A DNA stretch of 64,000 nt, taken from contig OX638368.1 in the NCBI GenBank assembly GCA_951812925.1, positions 17,671,187 to 17,735,186 on the forward strand, written 5' to 3'. The notes under the pieces were generated by a model. It saw nothing but the letters and a program-made list of their open reading frames with translations. It was not told the origin of the DNA and did not search any database. Below are positions 8,601 through 18,060 of the stretch, piece by piece. Made by a program: the position numbers and the translations under genes. Source of the DNA: Calliopum simillimum. Taxonomy: Eukaryota; Arthropoda; Insecta; Diptera; Lauxaniidae. Numbering within the stretch: position 1 is the first letter of the stretch; the number at the start of each line of letters is the position of its first letter.

Positions 8601-11465
8601 TCATCTTTACCAGCGATAATTATGCGTTTTCGGCAAAAGGCCGTAGCAATATGTGGAGATATTGAACAAATGTTCCACCAAATTTTTATTCGTGATGAAG
8701 ATCGCAATGCTCAAAGGTTTTTATGGCGTAATGCTACCACCAAGGAACCAAATATTTTTGTAATGAACGTTATGATTTTCGGCGCTTCATGCGCACCATG
8801 CATTTCTCAATATGTAAAAAATTTAAATGCAAATAAATTCGAAAACAAATACCCCGCTGCAGCTTCTGCAATCATCCACAATCATTACGTTGATGATTTT
8901 CTAGACTCAGTAGATACAGTTGAAGAAGCCACATGCTTAGCTGTAAACGTTAAATATATTCATAGCGCAGGTGGATTCAATATTCGAAATTGGCTGTCTA
9001 ATAATAAACAGTTTTTAAAATCGTTAAACGGACATGAAAACGTTCCACAAAAAAGTCTTAACTTGGGTAGTGAGCTAGATGTAGAAAAGGTACTAGGTGT
9101 TTATTGGAGATCCGTAGATGACACAATTACATTTAAAATTTCACAATCTATTTTAAAGAGTGAATTATTTCAAGGGGATAAAATCCCCACTAAGAGAGAA
9201 CTTTTGAAAATTTTGATGTCCATTTATGACCCCTTAGGACTTATCGGCCACTACTTAATGTATTTAAAAATTACCTTGCAAGAGGTGTGGAGAAGCGGTA
9301 TCGGATGGGATGATCCAATCCCCGCTTCTCAAAACATTAAATGGAGAAAATGGTTAAATATTTTACCAAAAATACAAATCTTGAAAATACCTCGTTGTTA
9401 CTTAAAACATTTTAGTAACTATAACGATCTAGACGTTCAAATGCATACTTTCGCCGATGCTAGCGAAAATGGGTTCGCTGCCGTTTCATATTTGAGAATT
9501 TCTGATGGTAATAAAGTGGAAGTATCTCTTGTCGGTTCAAAAACCAGGGTCGCACCCCTGAGAGTTACATCAATACCTCGCCTGGAACTAATGGCAGCCT
9601 TAGTAGCAGCTCGTTTTGCGAACAGTATCGCTCAAAGTACAACTATAAGAATTCATCAAAGAATGTTTTGGTCAGATTCCAAAACTGTCATTAGCTGGCT
9701 AAAGTCTGACCATAGAAGATATCACCAATTTGTAGGTTTGCGGGTGAGCGAAATACTCGATTTGACCGAGTTAAATGAATGGCGATGGATTCCTGGAAAG
9801 ATAAATGTAGCAGACGAAGCGACTAAGTGGTCAAAAAAAGAACCTGATTTATCAAATGAAAGCCTCTGGTTAAATGGTCCCGATTTCTTGAAGCAACCAA
9901 GCAATTTATGGCCTATAGGAGTTGATGTTGATTCAAATGCAGATTGCGAACTTAAACAACACTTGCTTCATATCCAAATAGTGCAGAATCTGGTTGATAT
10001 TTGTCGCTTTTCAAAATGGTGCAGAGCCTTACGTGCAGTAGCATACGTATTTAAATTCGTCAATTTATTAAAAACACATAGTAGATCATCTGATAATCAT
10101 GTAACGCAAGATGAGCTTAAGCAAGCTGAAAATATTCTTTTAAAGCAAGCTCAAAAAGAAGCATATTCTGAGGATATTGCTATGCTCCAACAAAATGGAA
10201 AAATTTGTAAAAGCAGCTCAATTTATAAATTAAATCCCTATCTAGATATAAATGGTATACTACGCATTGATGGTAGGATCGATAAGGCCTGCATACCTGA
10301 TGAATTAAAGCACCCGGTTATTATGCCAAAATATAACAAAATAACACAACTTTTAATTTTACATTTTCATTTCCAATGTGGTCACGGAAATAATGAGACT
10401 GCAATAAATGAAATTCGTCAAAGGTATCACATACCTCGGCTCAGAACAACTTTCAAAATGGTAGTACGCAAGTGCCAAATGTGTAAAATCAGAAAAATTT
10501 TACCTATAAATCCACAAATGGCTAAGTTGCCTAGAGCTCGTTTATCTGCTTTTTTGTCGCCTTTCACATATACCGGCCTCGATTTTTTTGGACCAATTTT
10601 GGTTGCTGTTAACCGTCATAAGGAGAAAAGGTACGGTGCTTTATTTACATGCCTCACTATTAGAGCTGTACATGTCGAAATAGTGCATTCATTAACAACA
10701 AGCTCATGCATAATGGCAATCCGCAATTTTATGGCGAGACGCGGCACGCCCAGAGAGTTCTTCAGCGATAATGGAACGAATTTCGTAGGAGCCGAACGCG
10801 AATTACGAGAAGCCATTAAAGAGATAGACAATAACGCATTTATTCTAAACTTTACTACTACAACAACTAAGTGGAATTTCAATACGCCTTCGGCCCCTCA
10901 TATGGGAGGCGCCTGGGAACGTCTTGTACGCTCTATAAAAACCGTTTTATACAAAATAATGCCCACAAGACTTCCCAGTGATGAAACTCTTCGTAGTATG
11001 ATGGCTGAGGTGGAGAATATTATCAACTCTCGACCATTAACTTATGTACCAATCGACGACGAGAATCACGAAGCGCTAACACCGAATCATTTACTACTTG
11101 GCTGTTCCAATGGTATGAAACCCTTGGTGGATTTCAATGATACGAGCATCATTTTAAAGGATAGCTGGCGACGCTCACAACAATATGCACAGCAATTTTG
11201 GAAAAAATGGCTAGCTGAATATTTGCCCTCACTCACATGTAGGACAAAATGGTTCGAAAAAACTAAGCCGTTAAGTAATGGTGACCTAGTGGTTGTGGTT
11301 GACCCTTTAAGTCCTCGAAATGTGTGGCCAAGAGGAAAAGTGTTGGAAACATCGGTTGCTGATGATGGTCAAGTGCGAAGGGCTAAAATACTGACCAGTT
11401 GCGGTGTGTTAGACAGACCAGTATCGAAATTAGCTGTTCTCGACGTGGCTCAGGATTTGGAGTAG
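5625..11465 (+). CDS. BEL/Pao gag-pol polyprotein, 1946 aa
   Basis: One open frame encodes all retrotransposon proteins. In order: a PHD-type C4HC3 finger (about residues 28-69), a linker with a duplicated 67-residue block (about 141-275), a gag region resembling DUF1759 (from about 342, FTGKPEEWPLF), a Cys/His-rich segment (about 549-615), a retropepsin-like protease with DEGSS at 673, reverse transcriptase with YVDD at 1088-1091, RNase H starting FADAS near 1276, an integrase zinc region near 1580, the integrase core with D1653, D1715 and E1765, and a C-terminal DUF5641-like domain. The start ATG (CTAAAAATGG) is the first in frame after the leader. Length and order match insect BEL elements. 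All catalytic residues I checked are present. It makes virus-like particles and a DNA copy in family members; activity here is inferred only. Confidence 0.95.
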   Translation: MENSSLQGQPPHEPPEHAATSAQITENCAICNEPSTTSFILCSNCHTKYHINCAKVSSPQPTWMCENCSLALNPARSRSVRSHRSSTSHVSTIVGARKQELELQKLEEEKKLAQEFLNKKYQILEQNLVEIENNNSTPEGSVHDWLIGQPESRIENASRSAQNLGNLCETNNFAIPANHVNISNNQFPPGNNLTFAQPRQDPTQNQTSVHDWLIGQAESRIQNGSRSAPNLGNLCETNNFAIPANHVQNISNNHFPPGNDLTFAQPGQNSTQNQTSNLLFSRTFNNNSNNINSNIAAPMNTTAPQVSFTSRQRNNFVPAPNWSATPNLTPQQANARQSVPKDLPIFTGKPEEWPLFSSTFNWSTSVCGLTDAENLIRLQKALRGEALQSVQHILIHPSCVSTVISTLSLLYGHPEKILNSLKARIRSLPMVNPNKLETITTFAIQVKSLLATIEACELHDELNNSCLLQELVRKLPSYFQINWGSYKMNIIKNKHKVNLLEFSNWVYDIGLSAGSVNIESTVTAIAQPLSRSKQRNAFINTHTDRNTKKCLVCNGNCNKVESCKKFISADRSERWNIVRDCKLCKQCLRKHFGFCTGNVVCGIDSCQSKHHSLLHKKQINERETSESDTNVNKSKETQNCHAHCAKLNENLFKIIPITIYGKNKTLQTYAFIDEGSSTSLIDEKIYKDLNLAGVAEPLCLKWTGNVERDENNSRRLAVDVSGANGKRFSIDVHTVKYLALPRQTMDFKEMVNNYPYLKGLPVSSYNNATPQVLIGLNNSRLCVSRNVKEGEAHEPVAVSTRLGWLIYGTAGSKNITEQHHFHICECSADRDKKLSNLIKKFYCLETAGINNAAPLMSKDDEKVVAILEKYTKQRPDGHYETSLLWRQEDVHLPNSYEMALKRFYCLEKRLTSDNHLNNIFQNTINDYIAKGYITKVDNHSSLSNTTRKVWYLPIFPVFNKNKPGKCRIVWDAAAKSHGISLNDMLLKGPDLFSSLPAIIMRFRQKAVAICGDIEQMFHQIFIRDEDRNAQRFLWRNATTKEPNIFVMNVMIFGASCAPCISQYVKNLNANKFENKYPAAASAIIHNHYVDDFLDSVDTVEEATCLAVNVKYIHSAGGFNIRNWLSNNKQFLKSLNGHENVPQKSLNLGSELDVEKVLGVYWRSVDDTITFKISQSILKSELFQGDKIPTKRELLKILMSIYDPLGLIGHYLMYLKITLQEVWRSGIGWDDPIPASQNIKWRKWLNILPKIQILKIPRCYLKHFSNYNDLDVQMHTFADASENGFAAVSYLRISDGNKVEVSLVGSKTRVAPLRVTSIPRLELMAALVAARFANSIAQSTTIRIHQRMFWSDSKTVISWLKSDHRRYHQFVGLRVSEILDLTELNEWRWIPGKINVADEATKWSKKEPDLSNESLWLNGPDFLKQPSNLWPIGVDVDSNADCELKQHLLHIQIVQNLVDICRFSKWCRALRAVAYVFKFVNLLKTHSRSSDNHVTQDELKQAENILLKQAQKEAYSEDIAMLQQNGKICKSSSIYKLNPYLDINGILRIDGRIDKACIPDELKHPVIMPKYNKITQLLILHFHFQCGHGNNETAINEIRQRYHIPRLRTTFKMVVRKCQMCKIRKILPINPQMAKLPRARLSAFLSPFTYTGLDFFGPILVAVNRHKEKRYGALFTCLTIRAVHVEIVHSLTTSSCIMAIRNFMARRGTPREFFSDNGTNFVGAERELREAIKEIDNNAFILNFTTTTTKWNFNTPSAPHMGGAWERLVRSIKTVLYKIMPTRLPSDETLRSMMAEVENIINSRPLTYVPIDDENHEALTPNHLLLGCSNGMKPLVDFNDTSIILKDSWRRSQQYAQQFWKKWLAEYLPSLTCRTKWFEKTKPLSNGDLVVVVDPLSPRNVWPRGKVLETSVADDGQVRRAKILTSCGVLDRPVSKLAVLDVAQDLE
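6045..6449 (+). repeat. In-frame 201/204-bp tandem duplication within gag
   Basis: Two adjacent copies start TCAGTGCACGATTGGCTAAT at 6045 and 6246, 201 bp apart. Both encode a SVHDWLIGQ...NLGNLCETNNFAIPANHV block. The second copy has one extra codon and several substitutions, so the duplication is older than the insertion. The residues are polar, Asn- and Gln-rich, and form a linker after the PHD finger. Confidence 0.9.
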
Positions 11466-11502
11466 GGCGACGAAGGCCCCTTCTTGCCATACTGCGGGGG
11501 GG

Positions 11503-11824
11503 TGTTACCGCCACTGCCTTCGATTCATGTTATTATCGATAAAACTTATTGTAAAATTAAACTCACCTCTGAACTATTTCATTTTCTTTGTTACACTCAT
11601 TTGTAAAAGCGTGCTTGGTTCGCATACCAAAAAGTAAGAATATTTTATACATATATTGTAAAATAATTTCTATTAATATTTTTATTATTTCTAAATTAAT
11701 ATTTTTAGGAGTTTTAACTATTCCAAACTGAAATCAAATAAATTGAAGATAAAAATTTCTGCATTTTATTTTGGAAGTTCAAAACCCCGTGCGAACTGAG
11801 TGCTGTGGGCAAATTCCCGCAACA
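11503..11824 (+). repeat. BEL/Pao 3' LTR
   Basis: 322 bp, preceded by the GCGGGGGGG polypurine tract and followed by the second GCCAC duplication. No difference from the 5' LTR was seen. Confidence 0.93.
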
Positions 11825-11839
11825 GCCACTCTTCAATTG

Positions 11840-12769
11840 TTTGTTATGCAAACTGTAGCAATTTTTAAGCAGCATAAAATTGAAAATCCAGTTCTATATA
11901 ACAAAATTTGCTAAACAGGTTGCCATAATTAAAATCTCAAGTTGGCCATTTAGTCAAATGAGCTCGTCGCGAACAAGAACTGTTGCAATGTAGCCGTTGT
12001 ATTTTATGACCTTAACATCATTTTGACTTCTTTAGGTTCTTTTTTGCCGCTTTTCCTCGTATCTACTTTATACGTGTGTTTTTTTTAAAATTGTTTTCAT
12101 TCCAACACTTATCATATGAAATACTTTTTGTGCGAATGAAAAAAAACCTTAACTCAAGAATGAAAGACTCAATAGCAGCGTTACAGCTAAAAGTGTTAAA
12201 AGCATCTTTTGAGATCAAGATAAGTCAATTGTAGTGAAATCTATTAAGTGAAATCGTTACTAAGTACTTAGTTGACATTGTGCACTTCTTGGGTTGCTTT
12301 CGTTGAAAGAATAATGAAAACTAAAGTATATATTTTTGGCTGTAAACATACAATCGTGAAATATTGTAATTGAAATAGAAATTGCAAAATTTCTGTACAT
12401 CTAATGAGGTTAATAGAGCGACAATAATGTTTAAAATTTCGGACATAATAATACTATGCAGCAATTACTTCTCAAAATTTACATTCCATTGGTTCAGAAA
12501 TTTTTTCTCTAAAGTATAGTTAAAGATAGTGAATTGTGGCTGAACTTCGTAAGTCTATAGATCTTATGCACGTGGCTGTGAATGTCTCTAGGTATGCGCG
12601 GTCAAGACGGAAATTAGATGGGGCAACAATTTAAAATATTAACCATGTTCAGTTTTTTATAAGCCGGTCGTGAAAATAGTAAGATGGATAGTGAACTACA
12701 TATCGCCCAACGGAAATGTGCATGGCCATTTTCCGCGCTACGATTTCGTCCACTTTGGGACATGAAGAC
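11840..12769. other. Non-coding stretch
   Basis: No gene, RNA or transposon end recognised. Moderately A+T-rich, apparently unique. Confidence 0.5.
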
Positions 12770-13449
12770 GTGTTTCGTAGCAATAGCTGTTTAAACTGTT
12801 CCATCTGCTACACACGGACCTTTTTAATGGTTCTAGCAATAGCTAGATGTACTTAGAATGATTTTTATGTAAAGGTAAAAAATTAGCTAACTCTCTCTGC
12901 TCTCGTAGCAACAGTTACTTGGAGTGTACTCTCTGCTATATATTTATTTTCTCGATGTTTCTAACGACAGCTGCGTAAAATGTTTTCTCTGCTTGAATAT
13001 GAATTTTCTCGATGGTTATAGCAACAGTTTCGAAGAATATATTTTCGAAAAAGAAAGTAAATTTACTCCCATGGTTTTTTTGCTGTACATGAACTTTCAC
13101 GATGCGTTTTGGACGAATGTTTAAAATTCGTCGCGCAACCGGCAGAATTGTAAAGTTTAACTATCGACATGAAGATTGCCGTCACCCTAGCTCTGAGAGA
13201 CGACGGGAAGAGGGGTCGATATATTTTTGAAGGTGGAAAAACGTGGTTTAAAAATACATGCTCATCGGTCCGAAATGAATCAATTCTCAGCTTCGTAGTA
13301 GGTCGAAAATTGAAGTCCAAGACATGGATTCTTATGTATTTTTTCCCGTAGAATCGAATGGCACCATTAGTTTTCTGATTAGACGTCCATTTTTGGTGTT
13401 AAGTGAAATTTTCAGCTCAAAAAGTCGAAATTTTTCGAAAACCCCCTGT

Positions 13450-15848
13450 TTGAGCACTCCACAATTGAACAGAAAAAATCTTAGAAATATTTGAAATATG
13501 TATTTTGTTGGGTTAAGATGTTCACATAACTTAATGTAAAATCAGGCATTGAACAATATTTTAGAACATCTTAACCCATTATATCGCGTTTTTAAGTGTC
13601 TTTTTGACCCCTTTTTCCAAAAACTTGTTTATAATGGGTTAAAAAAACTTCCAAAAATATTATAAAAAAATTTTACTAGGGCCCACGGGAAAAAAAGCGT
13701 CTGCACGGTGGCAACCGTCGTTGACTAAATATTTACGCCCGATTTCGTGATATTTTTTGATAAAAAAATCAAAAATTCGTTTTTCATGAATGAAAATCAA
13801 GAATGATAAAATAAAGATTACGACATCAGGCGCCTGAAATTTGATTTGTTCTTTACTGACGTCATCTTAAACGCATTCCTATTGGTTGAAATTTTGAGCA
13901 GCTGAAATTATAAAATTATATGAACAGCATAACAGTGGAACATATTGATTTATGTCTGTACACTTTTTGATAGTACGTACGGGATTTGACGGGATGTGCC
14001 ATTTATATTTTGTTTTTATTCTTGCGTATAACTTCGTAAGGAAATTTACAGTGATTCAAGAAACGATGATTAAGAAAACTAAGGAGATACTTTTTATATT
14101 AAAGTAAATTTATTTTGGATGCTTTTTTACCCCATATGGTATATTGAATAAGCACATTATTATCAGATCATCCTATTCACACAATGACGTTATCGTTAGA
14201 GTATACAGAGTGTATGACTGACATGAATTACATGTCACCCATTTTAAATTATTCTATTAATATTTCAAAGTTTTCAATTTTGATGAGAAAGGAACATTTT
14301 GTGTCCTGTTTATTCTGCTTCTTTCGAAAAAATCATTCCAGCTCTTAATTTGGTCCAACTTACTTAAAAACCTGAAGTAATTTATTATTTTTTCAGAACC
14401 TATTTTACCAAGCAAACACAGAGAGAGAGGAGAGTTCATAAACCTCTTGATCAGCATCACTTCCTGAGTCGATGTAGCCATGTCCGTCTGTATGTTGAAA
14501 TTATTTCACTGGAAAACGAAGCAAGATAATTCAGTGAAATTTTATACTTTGCCGGCATTGTAAAATTGAGCTCGGGTGATTAAAGACCAAAATATTAAGC
14601 ACAAAAAGAAAGACAAAAAGCATAGCACTAACTTCATTTTTTTGTTATGTTTATATTTCGCTTGAATTATATAAATTATGAGCTTTTCTATTTCGTACCA
14701 AATAACAAAAAAAAGTACTAAAAGTTTCCAAAAAGTACCAAAATTATTCAATACATTTGTGGTCGAATTTTGACTACTGGGCGATTTTAGTACATATTAA
14801 AAGGAAAAAATAAGTTTCTTTTTATTATTAATTATATTGCAAATTAAAGTACATAATAGATAAATAATTAATTTAATATATACTTAAAAACTTTATTAGT
14901 ATCAGTAAAAGAGAAAAATTATACCAATCACAATTACAAAAGAAGCGATTCAAGACTTTGGAATAAGTGGTTTTTAACATAAATTTTAAAGAAAGTTTTG
15001 AACGAAAACATAGTATACGTAAGCTTAGAAAACCCTCTTATGTTTAACGTTGTTGAGCAAGAGTTATTTCAGATAATGCAACCAAACTTCACACAGAACG
15101 GTCCAAGCACTGAATAAAAACTGGGTACATTCTGACTGTGAGGCGCTGCACCTCCTACACTTGCGTAAGGTTCGAAATGTATCCACAAATATGAATCTAT
15201 GCTTTTTTGCGGCTGTTCTGGTTTCAACTGCCCACTGCAAACTTCATTTTACACAAAATGTTTTTTAAAGTTTTAGTTTGTTTTATACTTCACAGACACT
15301 TTTCTGGGTTATTAGTATGTTTACATAATTTTTTTTCACAGAAAATATTTTATTAAATGCTTCTAAAACCGCTTAAAACTCGTAAAAACCGTTTTAACGA
15401 AAAATATATCATTTAAAATTCTCAAATTATTTTGACACAGGCTCTCTCAAAATATTCAATTTAGAGTTGCCACAACTCAAAATATTAATGCTTTTTCTTT
15501 AAGATTTTTGAAAAACCAAGAATGTTTTTTAATTTTTAGCTTAAATTGGCACATTAAATATTTATTTATAAATGAATTGCAATATTTAGGCACGAAATAT
15601 AAACATACAAATGAATAAAAATTAATTGTTATTTTTGAGCATTCGTTGGCAACCTTGTAAGTTCAACACTGACGTCATTTTACTCTTCAACCTGCGGATG
15701 GCGCAATCTGTATTATATCATTCTTGAATGAAAATAATGTCGTAGCGCAAAACAAAATGATACCACTGGATTTGTCAGGAAAAATCCTAGCAAAATATAC
15801 GTTTCAAATTTTTCTAAGATTTTTTCTGTTCAATTGTGAAGTGCTCAA
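13450..15848. mobile_element. 2.4-kb TIR element nested in the foldback left arm
   Basis: The ends read TTGAGCACTCCACAATTGAA on the left and the complement of TTGAGCACTTCACAATTGAA on the right. The inverted repeat runs on through CAGAAAAAATCTTAGAAA. The opposite arm of the host foldback shows no such block (17380-17395), which supports insertion. The interior has no transposase-like frame and only short meaningless frames, so it is non-autonomous. A segment with TATAATGGGTTAAAAAAAC resembles sequence near 50.2 kb. Confidence 0.7.
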
Positions 15849-16049
15849 TAGAGGTGTTTTAAGAATGTATGGAGATCCTTAGTAACAACATTTTGATACT
15901 TGTGAGGTTGGAAAAAAAAAAATGAGAAAGCAAATAAAATTTTGGGGGTGGGATGAGGGTAAAGGTTGGCGCATCGAGGTCAAAGGTGAGAGAAAAAGAG
16001 AAAAAATTTACATTCAGCCCTACAAGTGCTTAGGGGTCACCTCTAGAGG

Positions 16050-17185
16050 GGTCAAATGTATGACCGACTCACATTATTTCCCTCCCCCAACATTTTTACC
16101 AAGCATATTTACCCCCAATCTCTAACTCCTAACGGGGCTCGCATACAAAATTGACATTTTTAGGAAATCGACCCCCACCACTCCCTGGGTGCCCCTAGAA
16201 GGGTCAAATGTATGACTGGTCCCTAATATTTTTTCCTCCCCAACATTTTTCCCCAACATACTTACCCTCTATCTCATACTCTTTAGGGGACTCCCATACA
16301 AAAAATATGTCATAGACATGAAAAATATGGAAAGGAAATCGTCAAATAGGCCCATAACTGCCCAGAATTCACTCCTAGATGAGTCAAATATATGACAGAC
16401 CCTCATTAGCCTCCCTCCAAAGTTTTTTCTCAGCATACCTACCCCCTATTTCCAATCCTTAAGGGGGATCCCATACAAAGTTACGGTTTTTTAAAAAAAT
16501 GCCCCCACTGCCGTAACTGGCCCACGGGTATTCCTAGAAGGGTCAAATGTATGACCGACCACCATTATTTTTTGCGACCTATATTTTTCCCCCACTTACT
16601 TACCCCCGATTTTCAACCCTGAAAGGGGCTGCGATACAATTTTTAATTTTTTTATAAATTTCCCTAGAAATAATGAGGGTCGGTCACACATTTGACCCTT
16701 CTAGCGGTACCCATGGTCCAGTTAGGGCAGTGGGGGCAGTTTTTTAAAAAAAACGTAACTTTGTATGGGAGCCCCCTTAAGGATTGGAATTGGGGGTAGG
16801 TAAGCTGTTAAAATTTGGAGGGGGGATAATGGGGATCGGTCAAATATTTGACCCTCCTAGCAGAGACTCCTGGGCAGTTATGGGCCTATTTGACGATTTC
16901 CATTCCATAATTTTATGTCTATGACGTTAATTTTGTATGGGAGCCCCCTAGAGAGCTAGAGATAGAGGGTAAGTATGATGGGAAAAAATGTTGCGGAAGA
17001 AAAAATATAAGGGGCCGGTCATACATTTGACCCTTCTAGGGGCACCCTGGGAGTGGTGGGGGTCGATTTTTTAAAAATGTCAATTTTGTATGGAAGCCCC
17101 CTTAGGGGTTAGAGATAAGAGGTAGGTATGCTTGATAAAAATGTTTGGGGAGAAAAAATAATGTGGGTCGGTCAGACATTTGAAC
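16050..17185. promoter_or_regulatory. Eight GGTCA-N6-TGACC-like inverted half-sites
   Basis: The positions are 16050, 16202, 16382, 16541, 16682, 16838, 17017 and 17170, four per arm, one per subrepeat. Five are perfect GGTCA/TGACC pairs (16050, 16541, 16682, 16838, 17017) and the others differ by one or two bases. GGTCA is the half-site of many nuclear receptors. Six-base spacing is not the classic ecdysone arrangement (one base), so function is speculation. Confidence 0.4.
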
Positions 17186-17945
17186 CCTTTAGAGGTGGCT
17201 CCTCTTGTAGGGCTGTAAGTAAATTGTTTCTCCTTTTCTCTCAACTTTGTCCTCGATGCGCCAACCCTTACCCTCACCCCACCCCCAAAATTTTTTTTGC
17301 AAACTCATTTTTTTTCCCAACCTCACAAAATTGAGGGGTGTCAAGTATCAAAATCCAAAATTCGTGCACTAAAACACCCCTAGGTCTCAAACAGGGGGTT
17401 TTCGAAAAATTTCGACTTTTTTGAGCTGAAAAGTTCACTTAACGCCAAAAATGGACGTCTAATCAAAAAACTAATGGTGCCATTCGATTCTACGGGAAAA
17501 AATACATAAGAATCCATGTCTTGGATTTCAATTTGCGAGCTACTGCGAAGCTGAGAATTGATTCATTTCGGACCGATGAGCATGCATTTTTAAACCACGT
17601 TTTTCAACCTTCAAAAATATATCGACCCCTCTTACCGTCATCTCTCAGAGCTAGGGTGGCGGCAATCTTCATATCGATAGTTAAACTTTACAATTCTGCC
17701 GGTTGCGCGACGAATTTTAAACATTCGTCCAAAACGCACCGGTCTAAGCTACATACATAAAAAATACTTTCTGCTATATACGAACCTTCTCGATGGTTTA
17801 AGCAATAGCTACGTAAAATGTATGCTACCTTTTCGATGGTTTCAGCCATATCTACGGAAGATGTACTTTTTGTGTTATACATGAACCTTTTCGATAATTT
17901 TAGTGAAAAAAGAAAAGAAAAATGGACCACGGCATACACTGGCAA

Positions 17946-18060
17946 TACCCACTTTCTCGTTAACTGGGGTCTTGTATAAAAGTATCTGAGCTCAGTTTAC
18001 GGTTCTCATATTTTGCTTACTCAAGTCTGTCTGGCACCCACGCTGTAAGTAAAATATATT
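17946..18060 (-). repeat. Fragment of CTGAGCTCAG-type dispersed repeat
   Basis: The segment with TATCTGAGCTCAGTTTACGG and TTGCTTACTCAAGTCTGTCT matches the arms of the foldback at 50.95-51.74 kb. Confidence 0.5.

Larger units (their letters stand above)
5018..11824 (+). mobile_element. Complete BEL/Pao LTR retrotransposon
   Basis: This 6807-bp element is bounded by 322-bp LTRs beginning TGTTACCG and ending CAACA, and by a 5-bp target duplication GCCAC (5013-5017 and 11825-11829). Five base pairs is the usual duplication for BEL/Pao. The two LTRs look identical by eye and the single gag-pol frame is uninterrupted, so the insertion is recent and the copy may be competent. A G-rich polypurine tract (GCGGGGGGG) precedes the 3' LTR. 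No clear primer-binding site was recognised after the 5' LTR. It sits inside a MITE. Confidence 0.95.
4767..11839. mobile_element. 260-bp MITE interrupted by a BEL/Pao element
   Basis: The MITE occupies 4767-5017 and 11830-11839, with the LTR element and its target duplication in between. Its outer repeats read AATTGAGGAGGGGCCGTACC on the left and the complement of CAATTGAAGAGTGGCC on the right. An uninterrupted copy at 51769-52025 confirms the reading. Without the retrotransposon it would be about 261 bp. Confidence 0.8.
13104..17737. mobile_element. 4.6-kb foldback element, itself interrupted
   Basis: Ends are GCGTTTTGGACGAATG at 13104 and its complement ending at 17737. The arms pair over about 350 bases (13104-13450 with 17390-17737) and continue, after a nested element, as 15849-16640 against 16670-17390. 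The inner part of each arm holds about four tandem subrepeats of 150-180 bp, with GGGTCAAATGTATGACC and blocks of C-rich or G-rich sequence. The centre is near 16650. Small frames at 13063-13351 and 17521-17760 are mirror images from the two arms and are not genes. No target duplication was resolved. Confidence 0.8.
12770..17945 (+). repeat. Degenerate ~57-bp tandem array split by a foldback
   Basis: Units carry TAGCAATAGCTACG, TCTGCTATATATGAA and CTCGATGGTTT-like words. They run from about 12770 to 13103 and resume from about 17738 to 17945 after the foldback. The reading TTTCACGAT, then GGTCTAAGC, resembles the CTCGATGGTTTAAGC seen in intact units, so the array was one block before the insertion. 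No coding sense. Confidence 0.55.

Noticed and set aside
6383..10882. Minus-strand frames of 60-125 codons under gag-pol
   Set aside because: Shadows of the 1946-codon plus-strand gene.
13063..17760. Matching small frames near 13.1-13.3 kb and 17.5-17.8 kb
   Set aside because: Mirror images from the foldback arms; no coding features.
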